Shown: in pieces, positions 6,331 to 14,012 of the stretch
Numbering within the stretch: position 1 is the stretch's first letter
How the letters are laid out: each line of letters begins with the position of its first letter
NCBI GenBank assembly: GCA_937893125.1
Contig: CALBHW010000013.1
Location: 1 to 17,207 of the forward strand
DNA from: an uncultured Clostridia bacterium
GTDB taxonomy: Bacteria > Bacillota > Clostridia > Christensenellales > UBA1242
DNA length: 17,207 nt
Direction: 5' to 3'
Translations under genes and position numbers: made by a program
The notes under the pieces: model-generated
What the model saw: the letters and a program-made list of their open reading frames with translations, nothing else
Databases searched by the model: none
Told to the model about the DNA's origin: nothing

Positions 6331-8001
6331 ATGGATTATATTAAATTAGCAAACTTATTATTTAAGGATGTCGACTTGACCGTCGACGAGATTATGTCGA
6401 GTTATCCAAAAAGAACACTTCCAGTAGGCGCTGAAGTCGTGCGTATAGCACCAAGCCCAACGGGATATTTACATATTGGCTCGGTTTACGGTGCGTTTAT
6501 TGATAAGCTTATTGCCTATCACTCAAACGGTGTCTTTTATATGCGACTTGAAGATACTGACTTTAAGCGCGAAGTAGAAAACGCTGGCGACATTGCATAT
6601 AATATGCTTTGTGCGTTTGGTCTAAAACCAGATGAAGGTTATGCGGGCGAAAGTAGGGCTCAAACGGGCGCTTATGGCGACTATATTCAAAGTAAACGCC
6701 AAAAAATTTATATGGCTTTTGCAAAACATCTTGTTTCAATTGGGCGTGCTTACCCTTGTTTTTGTCAGGTGGCGGGTTCAAAAGAAGAGATTTTAAAGCG
6801 TAGACAAGAAGAAATCGAGAAAACTAATGACATTGAAGAAAAAGATGTTTGTCGTGATTTAACTTACGAAGAAATAGAAAAAAAGGTCAAGGCGGGGCTT
6901 CCTTTTGCGATTAGACTTAAGTCGCAAGGGGATAAGGAAAAAATCTTTAAATTCCACGACGAAATTAAGGGCGATAGAGAGATTAGGGAAAATACAAAAG
7001 ATGTTGTTCTTTTAAAATCAAATTTTACCCCACCATACTCGCTTGCACACGTCGTCGACGATACGCTTATGGGGACGACACTGGTTGTTCGTGGAGAAGA
7101 ATGGTATCCTTCACTTTCGGCGCACCTTGAAATCTTTGATGCGTTAGGACTTACGCCACCAAAATATGCGCATACGCCAGTTGTATGTAAATTGGACGCG
7201 GACGGAAACAAAAGAAAACTTAGTAAAAGAAAAGACCCAGAAGCTAACGCGAGTTACTTTATCGAAAAGGGCTACCCAGTAAGTTCGGTTATGGAATATC
7301 TATTAGGGCTTATCAACAGTGACTTTGAAGATTGGCGAAGAAAAAATCCTGATATTTCTTATTATGAATTTCCTTTTAAGGTGTCAAAAATAGGCTCGAA
7401 CAACCCTATGTTTGACTTCCAGAAATTGGACGATTGTTCAAAACAAGTCATTTCGCACTTTTCAAATGTAGACATTTATGACGGTGCTCTAAATTGGGCG
7501 AGCAAGTACGATAAAGATTTTGAAAAGATTTTAAAGGACAAAAAGGACTTTGCCTTGTCTCTTTTTAACATTGATAGAACGGGCAAAAATCCAAGAAAAG
7601 ACATCGCAAAATATAGCGAAATAAGGTCTTTATACGACTATATGTTTGACGGCTTAGAAGATAAAACAATTTTAGACTATCAATTTGACGAAAAATTTGA
7701 TAAAAAAGACATTGTTTTAGTCTTAAACGAATATCTTAAACTTTATAAGGCTAGTGACGACAAGGAAACTTGGTTTGACAAAATGAAATATGTTTGTGGA
7801 CAACTCGGCTTTGCGGACAATATGAAAGATTATAAGAAAAATCCAGAAAACTTTAAAGGCTCAGTTGCTGATATTAGCGGAATTATCCGTGTTGCTGTGA
7901 CAACAAGAAAAAATACGCCAGACCTTTATTACATTATGTCACTTTTGGGCGAAGAAGAAGTTAAACAAAGAATTGAAAGGGTGATTTCTCTTTTAAACTA
8001 A
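6331..8001 (+). CDS. gltX: Glutamate--tRNA ligase (long Clostridia-type form)
   Basis: 556 residues. It charges tRNA-Glu with glutamate in the cytoplasm. The class I signatures are clear: the HIGH-type motif is HIGS (residues 48-51, within RIAPSPTGYLHIGS) and the KMSKS-type motif is KLSKR (296-300). Between them lie MRLEDTDFKREV, AYPCFCQ and the DDTLMGTTLVVRGEEW stretch typical of GluRS. Most bacterial GluRS enzymes have about 485 residues and begin close to the HIGH motif; this one has about 35 extra N-terminal residues (LANLLFKDVDLTVDEIM...) and a longer C-terminal region, a form I associate with Clostridia. Whether it is discriminating, or also charges tRNA-Gln for GatCAB amidation, cannot be read here. 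The start is supported by AGGA at 6321-6324, six bases upstream. A small membrane-protein gene follows after 24 bases. Confidence 0.95.
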   Translation: MDYIKLANLLFKDVDLTVDEIMSSYPKRTLPVGAEVVRIAPSPTGYLHIGSVYGAFIDKLIAYHSNGVFYMRLEDTDFKREVENAGDIAYNMLCAFGLKPDEGYAGESRAQTGAYGDYIQSKRQKIYMAFAKHLVSIGRAYPCFCQVAGSKEEILKRRQEEIEKTNDIEEKDVCRDLTYEEIEKKVKAGLPFAIRLKSQGDKEKIFKFHDEIKGDREIRENTKDVVLLKSNFTPPYSLAHVVDDTLMGTTLVVRGEEWYPSLSAHLEIFDALGLTPPKYAHTPVVCKLDADGNKRKLSKRKDPEANASYFIEKGYPVSSVMEYLLGLINSDFEDWRRKNPDISYYEFPFKVSKIGSNNPMFDFQKLDDCSKQVISHFSNVDIYDGALNWASKYDKDFEKILKDKKDFALSLFNIDRTGKNPRKDIAKYSEIRSLYDYMFDGLEDKTILDYQFDEKFDKKDIVLVLNEYLKLYKASDDKETWFDKMKYVCGQLGFADNMKDYKKNPENFKGSVADISGIIRVAVTTRKNTPDLYYIMSLLGEEEVKQRIERVISLLN

Positions 8002-8025
8002 AAAACATATTAAAAGGACAAAAAT

Positions 8026-8316
8026 ATGTTAATTTTAAAGAATTTTTCCAAATTTTTTGCAATTTTGGGACAAATAATGGCTTTTTTAACCATTGTGATG
8101 CTAGGGCTACTATATCTAAACGATGTTGTCCCTGTAAAGTTTTTGCCTGAAGATTTTGTTTCTACACTCACAAATATTAAGGAATACGCAGTTATTTTAA
8201 CTATAACCGTGTGTGGACTTTCATTTGCAGTTAAAAGAAATATTATTATTTTTCTTTTGTTTTGCGCATTTGCAATTTGCGCGCTTGCGTGCTATTCAAT
8301 AATTATTTTTGGATAA
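8026..8316 (+). CDS. Small hypothetical membrane protein
   Basis: 96 residues, of which most are in hydrophobic stretches: about 9-32, 52-69 and 71-94, giving three probable membrane segments. A short polar loop (about 33-50, VPVKFLPEDF) and the pair Lys-Arg at about 71-72 separate them. No family recognised. The gene has a good ribosome-binding site (AAAAGGA, seven bases from the ATG), begins 24 bases after gltX and is followed by a strong terminator, so it is the last gene of the gltX unit. No functional link with GltX is evident. Confidence 0.75.
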   Translation: MLILKNFSKFFAILGQIMAFLTIVMLGLLYLNDVVPVKFLPEDFVSTLTNIKEYAVILTITVCGLSFAVKRNIIIFLLFCAFAICALACYSIIIFG

Positions 8317-8337
8317 ATTTTAGAAATTTGTAAAAAT

Positions 8338-8389
8338 AAGACCTTTATTATAAAGTTGTTTTAAAGCTTTATAACGAAAGGTCTTTTTT
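8338..8389 (+). terminator. Strong terminator of the gltX unit
   Basis: Arms AAGACCTTTATTATAAAG (8338-8355) and CTTTATAACGAAAGGTCTT (8367-8385) form a 17-bp stem broken by one small internal loop, followed by a T run to 8389. This is the clearest terminator in the window. Its T run overlaps a TTG (8388) that would otherwise be an upstream in-frame start for the next gene. Confidence 0.85.
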
Positions 8390-8444
8390 GTATATTCATA
8401 TTAAGAGCCTCTTTTTCATATTGATTAGAAAAGGGGTTTTAGTA

Positions 8445-9953
8445 GTGAAAAAAAGAAAAATTTTTAGAAAATTATCACTTATTTTTTTGGGGCTTTTAGT
8501 CGTTGTTCCAATACTCTTTCTTTTTGGTTGCAAGGACAACCTTTCAAGTAAAAGTAGGGAACTTTCAAATTATAACTTGACGCTTGAATTTGACGAAAAA
8601 AGTAATGTTTTAACGGGAGAGCAAACTGTCAGTTTTAAAAATAGTTATGATGTTCCTTTGTCAACCTTGGAATTTCACTTGTATCCAAACGCGTTTAGGC
8701 AAGGGGCAAAATATCGTCCTGTTTCTACATCAACCTATCAAAAAGCATACAAAAATGGGTTTAGTGAAGGAAAAATTGATGTGTCAAAAGTGGTTGTCGA
8801 CGGCGAAGATAGAGAAGTAAATGTTGGCGGAAGTGACAAAAATATGTTAATTGTTGGTTTAGGGAAAGACCTTTACCCAGAAGATAGCGTCACGGTGGCG
8901 CTTTCATATTCGGTTCAACTTCCAAACTGCGAGCATAGGTTTGGTTACGGGGACGACACATACAATTTTGGTAACTTTTATCCTATTCTTTCTGTCTATG
9001 AAAATGGCGCGTTTAGGGAAGACAATTACGGCGCAAACGGCGACCCATTTTATTCTGAAATGTCAAATTATGATGTAACTTTGACATATAATAGCGATTT
9101 TGTTTTGGCTAGTTCAGGAAGGCAAACGGCAACAACTTTGAAAGACCACAAAAAGACAACCAAGATTTCAGCAAAAGTTGTGCGTGATTTTGGGTTCGTA
9201 TTAAGTCGTGATTTTGTTGTTTTGTCGGGAAAGGCAAATAATGTTGATGTCTATTATTACTATTACGATGAGCAAACTCCCGAAAAAAGCCTTGATACCG
9301 CAATCCGCGCGATAAAAACCTTTTCAAGCCTTTTTGGCGACTATCCATATGAGACTTATAGTGTTGTGAAAGCGGATTTTGTCCACGGCGGAATGGAATA
9401 TCCAAATTTGGTCTATATTTCAGATAGCGTGCAAAACTATGATGATTATCAAAATGTTATTGTCCACGAAACGGCTCACCAATGGTGGTACAATTTGGTA
9501 GGAAGTGACGCATGCAACGACGCGTGGCAAGATGAAGGATTGACCGAATTTTCGACACTTATGTTTTATAGATATAACTCAGGTTACAATGTTGTAGAAG
9601 CGGATTCTCTCTCTGCGTCCTTATCAAGTTATCTTCTTTTTAGCGAAGTGTACGAGAGTGTTTATGGCAAAATAGATAGTTCAATGAGTAGAAATGTTAA
9701 CGACTTTGCAGGTGATATGCAATATACATATATGACATACGTAAAAGGCGTTTTGTTTTTTGATTCGCTCGAAGATTTAATAGGCGAAAAGGCTTTTTTG
9801 AAAGGTTTAAAACTCTATTTTAACCAATATGAGTACAAAATTGCGACAAAAGACGATATGATTGGCTGTTTTGAAAGCGTCTCAAAGAAAAATTTGAAAG
9901 GATTTTTCGACTCGTGGCTGAATGGAAAGGTGGTCCTTCAAAGTTATAGTTAA
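8445..9953 (+). CDS. M1-family zinc aminopeptidase, predicted lipoprotein
   Basis: 502 residues from the GTG at 8445. The zinc site is complete: HETAH (H341, E342, H345) followed 18 residues later by E364 in WQDEGLTEF. The substrate-binding motif, usually GxMEN, is GGMEYP (315-320). Residues about 35-215 form the N-terminal beta domain seen in M1 enzymes; the protein stops soon after the catalytic domain, so the C-terminal HEAT-like domain of larger members is missing. The signal is KKRKIF, a hydrophobic stretch and lipobox LFGC (Cys at about 29), so it should sit on the outer membrane face and trim peptides there. GTG 8445 is chosen because AAAAGGGG lies eight bases before it; an in-frame TTG at 8388 falls in the preceding terminator. 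The true peptide substrates are unknown. Confidence 0.9.
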   Translation: MKKRKIFRKLSLIFLGLLVVVPILFLFGCKDNLSSKSRELSNYNLTLEFDEKSNVLTGEQTVSFKNSYDVPLSTLEFHLYPNAFRQGAKYRPVSTSTYQKAYKNGFSEGKIDVSKVVVDGEDREVNVGGSDKNMLIVGLGKDLYPEDSVTVALSYSVQLPNCEHRFGYGDDTYNFGNFYPILSVYENGAFREDNYGANGDPFYSEMSNYDVTLTYNSDFVLASSGRQTATTLKDHKKTTKISAKVVRDFGFVLSRDFVVLSGKANNVDVYYYYYDEQTPEKSLDTAIRAIKTFSSLFGDYPYETYSVVKADFVHGGMEYPNLVYISDSVQNYDDYQNVIVHETAHQWWYNLVGSDACNDAWQDEGLTEFSTLMFYRYNSGYNVVEADSLSASLSSYLLFSEVYESVYGKIDSSMSRNVNDFAGDMQYTYMTYVKGVLFFDSLEDLIGEKAFLKGLKLYFNQYEYKIATKDDMIGCFESVSKKNLKGFFDSWLNGKVVLQSYS

Positions 9954-10107
9954 CGACCTTTTTGCGATAATTGCGAAAATTTTGTCAGCCGTTTTACTAA
10001 ACGCGTGAATATTATATTTTTTTGTTTGTGTTACTGGAAAACCAAAAAAAATCCAAAAATTGCTTTTTATCATTTTAAAATAATGCTTTTATTTTATGTT
10101 GTTTTCG

Positions 10108-10133
10108 TGGTATAATTAAAATCGATTTAAGGA
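10108..10133 (+). promoter_or_regulatory. Extended -10 promoter and ribosome-binding site of walJ
   Basis: TGG followed by a perfect TATAAT (10111-10116) forms an extended -10 element, which can compensate for the poor -35 region. AAGGA (10129-10133) is the ribosome-binding site, seven bases before the ATG at 10141. The 187-base gap before the gene shows no terminator with a T run. Confidence 0.65.
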
Positions 10134-10140
10134 AAAACAA

Positions 10141-10932
10141 ATGAGAACAGTAAATTTAGCAAGCGGAAGTAAGGGAAATTCGACATATTTCGAGTCAAAC
10201 GAAGCAAAAATTTTGGTTGACGAAGGTTTGACATACACAAATATAAAGGAAAGATTGTCTCAAATCGGCGTCACGCCAGAAGAAATTGACGCTATCCTTT
10301 TAACCCACGAACATACAGACCATTTGGGCGGAATTGCGACATTTTTGAAAAAAAATCCGCACACGAAAGTATATATTCCGTCCTTTGTGCAAGCACTTTA
10401 CTTGTCGGGAATTATGGCTCTTCCACAATCACAAATTGAGTGGTATAGAACAAGTGATTTTTTCATAAAAGATGTAACTGTTTCATGTGCGATTTTGCCA
10501 CACGATAGCAATTTTTGCGTGGGATATAGCCTTTATTTTGGCGGACTAAAATGTAGTATTGCGACTGACCTTGGAGAAATTAAGCAGGAGATTATAGATT
10601 TTCTTGCTGGAAGCACAATTTTATACCTAGAAAGCAATCACGATGAGCATATTTTAATGCAAAACCCAAAATATCCACCAGTCACAAAAAAACGAATTTT
10701 GGGTAGCCATGGGCATTTATCAAACACAACTTGCGCCTACGCTCTTTGTAAACTTGTGCCAACGGGCGTAAAACAAGTGGTTTTGTCTCACCTAAGCGAA
10801 GAAAACAATACGCCAGTTTTGGCTTACACCACTGTAAAAAGAATTTTAGGCGAACACAACATAATCGAGGGAAAGCATGTTTGTGTCGATGTCGCGTTTC
10901 AATCAAAAGTGGGCACAATTTTTAATTTGTAG
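10141..10932 (+). CDS. walJ: WalJ/YycJ-type metallo-beta-lactamase-fold protein
   Basis: 263 residues, typical for the YycJ/WalJ family. The opening LASGSKGNSTYF and the metal motif THEHTDHLGG (H56, H58, D60, H61) are diagnostic of this MBL-fold group. Further likely metal ligands are His in LPHDS, Asp in ATDLG and His in LSHLSEENN. In Bacillus and relatives the gene usually accompanies the walRK two-component system and affects cell-wall homeostasis; proposed activities include a 5'-3' exonuclease, but the in vivo substrate is uncertain. Here no walRK genes are nearby and the gene appears to be transcribed alone from its own extended -10 promoter, with a terminator about 130 bases downstream. 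No signal peptide, so cytoplasmic. Family assignment is firm; the symbol rests on resemblance. Confidence 0.88.
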   Translation: MRTVNLASGSKGNSTYFESNEAKILVDEGLTYTNIKERLSQIGVTPEEIDAILLTHEHTDHLGGIATFLKKNPHTKVYIPSFVQALYLSGIMALPQSQIEWYRTSDFFIKDVTVSCAILPHDSNFCVGYSLYFGGLKCSIATDLGEIKQEIIDFLAGSTILYLESNHDEHILMQNPKYPPVTKKRILGSHGHLSNTTCAYALCKLVPTGVKQVVLSHLSEENNTPVLAYTTVKRILGEHNIIEGKHVCVDVAFQSKVGTIFNL

Positions 10933-11059
10933 AGTAGTCAATGATTATTGTAATGGGGACTTGCTTATTTATGAATTAACTTTTGCTTAAAAAGGCATTG
11001 TTTTAATTTCATTTTTACAAAATTTAAAATTATTTTGAAATTTTTACACTAATTGTAGA

Positions 11060-11100
11060 AAATCGCCAAAGAATAAAGGTAAATTTTTTGGTGATTTTTT
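11060..11100 (+). terminator. Terminator downstream of walJ
   Basis: Arms AAATCGCCAAA (11060-11070) and TTTGGTGATTT (11087-11097) pair over 11 bases with one G-T wobble, ending in six Ts (11095-11100). It lies 128 bases after the walJ stop and 70 bases before the next promoter. Confidence 0.7.
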
Positions 11101-11169
11101 ATAAAAAGATTTTGTCCTAAGCTTTTGTGTTTAAAAAGAAAAACAAAAAATTTTAGTTGGATTAAATAA

Positions 11170-11204
11170 TTGCAAGAAATTAAAAAATTTGATATAATGC
11201 CAGT
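11170..11204 (+). promoter_or_regulatory. Sigma-A promoter predicted to give a leaderless mRNA
   Basis: TTGCAA (11170-11175), a 17-base spacer and a perfect TATAAT (11193-11198). The -10 box ends six bases before the ATG at 11205, so the first transcribed base should be at or within two bases of the start codon. No Shine-Dalgarno sequence lies between. Confidence 0.75.
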
Positions 11205-12233
11205 ATGAAAAAAGAATATTCGTTTAAAGATGGAAGTTTGATTTACCTATTTGCCGTTGCAGGTATGCTTATAGCGAGTTTAAATTTGTCGATGTTAGTT
11301 GGGCTTATTGGTGGAACAACAGGACAAGATGCAACAACTTTACTCTCTCAAAATTGGACAATTTATTTAAACGCTATACTTAGTGAAACTGCATATTTTT
11401 TGGTTTTTATGATTTATTCAAAAAGGAACAAAATAGAGAAATTTTCCATTAAAAATATAAACAAAAAAACCTTTGACTTGCGTTTCTTGGTCGTTTTTGT
11501 GCTTTCTATCTTTGTATTCTTTGGGTCGCTAAACTTTACAACATTTTTTAACACTTTATTTGCAAATTTTGCAACTCCTAGTTCAGGTCGCGTGCCACTA
11601 GGAAATTTTGGCGAGTTTTTATTGTCTGTACTTTGTTTTGCAGTTATTCCTGCAATTGCGGAAGAACTTATTTTCCGTGGCGTGATTTTTTCTAGTTTAA
11701 AAAACAAAATCGGGCTTGTTTGGGCGGTTTTAGTTAGTGGGGTAGCATTTACTCTTATTCATTTTTCGATTTTTCAAACAATTCACCAATTTTTGTTAGG
11801 CGTTGTTTTAGCACTTATTTTCTATTTTAGTGGAAAACTAATTTATTCTATGTTTTTCCATTTTTGCAATAACTTTTTTGTAATCTTTTTTATGTATGTG
11901 TCGGGAAATCCAAATTTTGGCATTTTTTCCAACTTTGGTGTGACTGAAATTGTCTTAACTTTTGTTATTTTCCTTGCGGGTGTAGGGCTTACTATTTTGG
12001 GACTTTATTTACTTAATAAACTAACAAAAAATAAAGAAAATCAAGAAAATTTATCGTTAAATGAAGAAAATTCTCGTGATAACATGGAGAGTAATAAAAA
12101 ACAAAAAAGGGCGGAAAATGTTGACGTGCAAGGCGGACAATACGCAGATGTTTTGCCGATTGCGATATATACTATAATGACAATCTTTTGTGTGATTGTA
12201 TGGGCAGTTAATTCCTTTAAAGGTGGGCTATAA
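11205..12233 (+). CDS. CPBP-family intramembrane glutamic endopeptidase (first copy)
   Basis: 342 residues with about eight hydrophobic segments. The CPBP (Abi/CAAX protease-like) motifs are intact: EELIFRG with E153, E154 and R158; FTLIH with H186; and HFCNN with H219 and N223. These are expected to build the active site inside the membrane. After the core comes a charged, Asn/Lys/Glu-rich cytoplasmic linker (about 270-310) and one last membrane segment (about 317-338), which is additional to the usual core. Members process prenylated proteins, bacteriocins or signalling proteins, but no substrate can be named here. The ATG is placed at 11205 because it matches the predicted transcription start; the next in-frame ATG would remove half of the first membrane segment. 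Its stop overlaps the next gene's start by one base (TAATG). Confidence 0.9.
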   Translation: MKKEYSFKDGSLIYLFAVAGMLIASLNLSMLVGLIGGTTGQDATTLLSQNWTIYLNAILSETAYFLVFMIYSKRNKIEKFSIKNINKKTFDLRFLVVFVLSIFVFFGSLNFTTFFNTLFANFATPSSGRVPLGNFGEFLLSVLCFAVIPAIAEELIFRGVIFSSLKNKIGLVWAVLVSGVAFTLIHFSIFQTIHQFLLGVVLALIFYFSGKLIYSMFFHFCNNFFVIFFMYVSGNPNFGIFSNFGVTEIVLTFVIFLAGVGLTILGLYLLNKLTKNKENQENLSLNEENSRDNMESNKKQKRAENVDVQGGQYADVLPIAIYTIMTIFCVIVWAVNSFKGGL

Positions 12234-13348
12234 TGAATAGATCAAATCAATTTGTAACAACTTTTGTTTACTTTTTAATGCTTATAATTTTCGTCGCAGT
12301 GCGAATATTTTTCTTGTATGTTGAACTACCTATAAACGACAATTTAAAAGATGTTTTAAGTACAATTATCGTGCAAGGCGGAGTAATGTTTTTGATGTCG
12401 GTTGGGCTTTTTTCGGTTATAAAAAAGCAAAAAATGAAAACGACGCTTAAAAATTTTGGCTACTGCAAAGTGGGGGTAAAACCTATAATTTTAAGCATTT
12501 TAATCGGCATTTTGTGCTATTTTTTCAACATTTTTGTTGCGTCTTTTTTCAGTACAATCATTTCTCTTTGCGGGTTCGAAAAGGCACCTAGTTTTCCATA
12601 TATTTCTAGTGCAGATTACTCAATAGGCAGTTTTATTTTGCAAGTGTTTACGGTTGCAATTATTCCTGCAATTTGCGAAGAGACAGCGCATAGGGGACTT
12701 CTTCTTCATGGTTTAAAAGGAATGGGAATAAAGCAAGCGATGATTTTGTCGAGCCTACTTTTTGGACTTATGCACCTAAATGTAAATCAATTTTTCTACG
12801 CAACTGTTTTGGGATTTTTAATAGCGCTTTCTGTCGTTTTAAGTAAGAGTATTATTCCTGCTATTATCATCCATTTTATGAACAATTTTCTTAGCACCTA
12901 TTTTGCTTTTGCGAGCGCCAATAATTGGATATTTGGAAATGTGACCGATTATATAAATAACTTTTTGTTTAGTAGTGGAAGCATTGTAATGTATTTTCTA
13001 ATGAGTATTTTGACAATCGGAATGATTGTACTTGTGCTTGTATTCCTTTACTTTTTGCTTCTTAAAGAGACGAGAATCAAACAAACCCAAAAAATGCTTA
13101 TTGACGTGGCGAGAATTAACAGCGAGTACCCAGAAACTTTCTATTCAGGTGATAAAACGATGATAGACATTTACGACCTTAATAGAATAATGTCCCAATA
13201 CAACATAAAGAGTTTAAACAGTATGATTTTTACGGATATTGAAAGCAAAGGTAGGCGTTTGACTCTTGACGAACGATTTGCTTTAATTTCTTGCATCGCG
13301 GTCGGCGCAATTGTCACTTTTTCCACCTTTATTTGGGGAGTAATTTAG
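12233..13348 (+). CDS. CPBP-family intramembrane glutamic endopeptidase (second copy)
   Basis: 371 residues, many membrane segments. The motifs are EETAHRG (E149, E150, R154), FGLMH (H181) and HFMNN (H214, N218). As in its neighbour, the core is followed by a cytoplasmic segment (about 282-345, longer and less charged here, with QTQKMLIDVARINSEYPE) and a final membrane segment (about 349-370). The shared layout suggests an old tandem duplication, although the sequences have diverged widely. The start overlaps the previous stop by one base, so translation is probably coupled; no strong ribosome-binding site is needed. The TAG stop abuts the ATG of rlmH. Substrate unknown; one possibility is that the two act as a pair. 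Confidence 0.9.
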   Translation: MNRSNQFVTTFVYFLMLIIFVAVRIFFLYVELPINDNLKDVLSTIIVQGGVMFLMSVGLFSVIKKQKMKTTLKNFGYCKVGVKPIILSILIGILCYFFNIFVASFFSTIISLCGFEKAPSFPYISSADYSIGSFILQVFTVAIIPAICEETAHRGLLLHGLKGMGIKQAMILSSLLFGLMHLNVNQFFYATVLGFLIALSVVLSKSIIPAIIIHFMNNFLSTYFAFASANNWIFGNVTDYINNFLFSSGSIVMYFLMSILTIGMIVLVLVFLYFLLLKETRIKQTQKMLIDVARINSEYPETFYSGDKTMIDIYDLNRIMSQYNIKSLNSMIFTDIESKGRRLTLDERFALISCIAVGAIVTFSTFIWGVI

Positions 13349-13816
13349 ATGTACAAAATAAATATCGTGTGCGTGGGTGACTTAAAAGAGGATTTTTACA
13401 AGAAAGCGGAGGCGGACTTTTTAAAAAGGTTAAAACATATGGGAATGATAAATATTATCGAGCTTCCACCTGTAAAATTATCTAATAATCCGTCCGAAAG
13501 CGAAGTGGCAACGGCACTAAAAAAGGAAGCGGAACAAATTTCAAAAAATGTTTCGGGCAAGGTTTTTGTCTTAGCAAAAGAAGGGAAAAGTTACACTAGC
13601 GAAGAGTTTTCGTCACTTTTGTTTTCGTCTTTTGAAAACTCGGCTGTTACTTTTGTTATAGGTAGTTCATACGGGCTTGATGAAAATTTCAAAAAAGGTT
13701 GCAACAAAATTAGTTTTTCAAAGATGACTTTTCCACACCACTTGTTTAGAATTATGCTTGAAGAACAAATTTATCGTGCGTTTACAATTAAAAATAACAT
13801 TACCTATCATAAATGA
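13349..13816 (+). CDS. rlmH: 23S rRNA (pseudouridine1915-N3)-methyltransferase
   Basis: 155 residues, the normal size for this SPOUT-class enzyme, which methylates pseudouridine 1915 in helix 69 of 23S rRNA using S-adenosylmethionine. Conserved parts are visible: the N-terminal strand INIVCVGDLKEDFY, the AdoMet-binding knot FVIGSSYGLDENF, and the C-terminal SKMTFPHHLFRIMLEEQIYRAFTI...YHK signature that ends the protein. The usual GGS in the knot is GSS here. The ATG directly follows the stop of the second protease gene, so it is the last gene of that operon, and a terminator follows 17 bases after its TGA stop. The TGA shows that this organism reads TGA as stop. Confidence 0.96.
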   Translation: MYKINIVCVGDLKEDFYKKAEADFLKRLKHMGMINIIELPPVKLSNNPSESEVATALKKEAEQISKNVSGKVFVLAKEGKSYTSEEFSSLLFSSFENSAVTFVIGSSYGLDENFKKGCNKISFSKMTFPHHLFRIMLEEQIYRAFTIKNNITYHK

Positions 13817-13833
13817 AATTTTTTTTAATTTTT

Positions 13834-13863
13834 AAAACAATGCTTTTGTGGCGTTGTTTTTTT
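13834..13863 (+). terminator. Terminator of the protease-rlmH operon
   Basis: Arms AAAACAATGC (13834-13843) and GCGTTGTTTT (13851-13860) form a 10-bp stem with one G-T wobble and a seven-base loop, followed by Ts to 13863. It lies 17 bases after the rlmH stop. Confidence 0.85.
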
Positions 13864-13976
13864 ACATAGTAGTGGAAATGTTAAAAAATGAAGAAATATG
13901 AAACTATGGTATTTTTGCGTATTTAAAAGTGTAGTTGTTTTTCTTTTGTAACGCTTTAAAAAGTTAAGTCAAAAAA

Positions 13977-14012
13977 TTCTCAAACAAATAAATTTTTTCA
14001 TATTATATTTTA
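13977..14012 (+). promoter_or_regulatory. Promoter predicted to give a leaderless mRNA
   Basis: TATTAT (14001-14006) ends six bases before the ATG at 14013. A partial -35 box, TTCTCA (13977-13982), lies 18 bases further up. The bases between the -10 box and the ATG are all A/T with no ribosome-binding site. Confidence 0.6.

Noticed and set aside
9990..10003. Hairpin CGTTT-TACT-AAACG after the M1 gene as a terminator
   Set aside because: The stem is only five pairs and no T run follows it directly.
13349..13816. Recoded TGA (tryptophan) genetic code suggested by very low G+C
   Set aside because: rlmH ends at TGA exactly after the conserved YHK terminus, so TGA is a stop.
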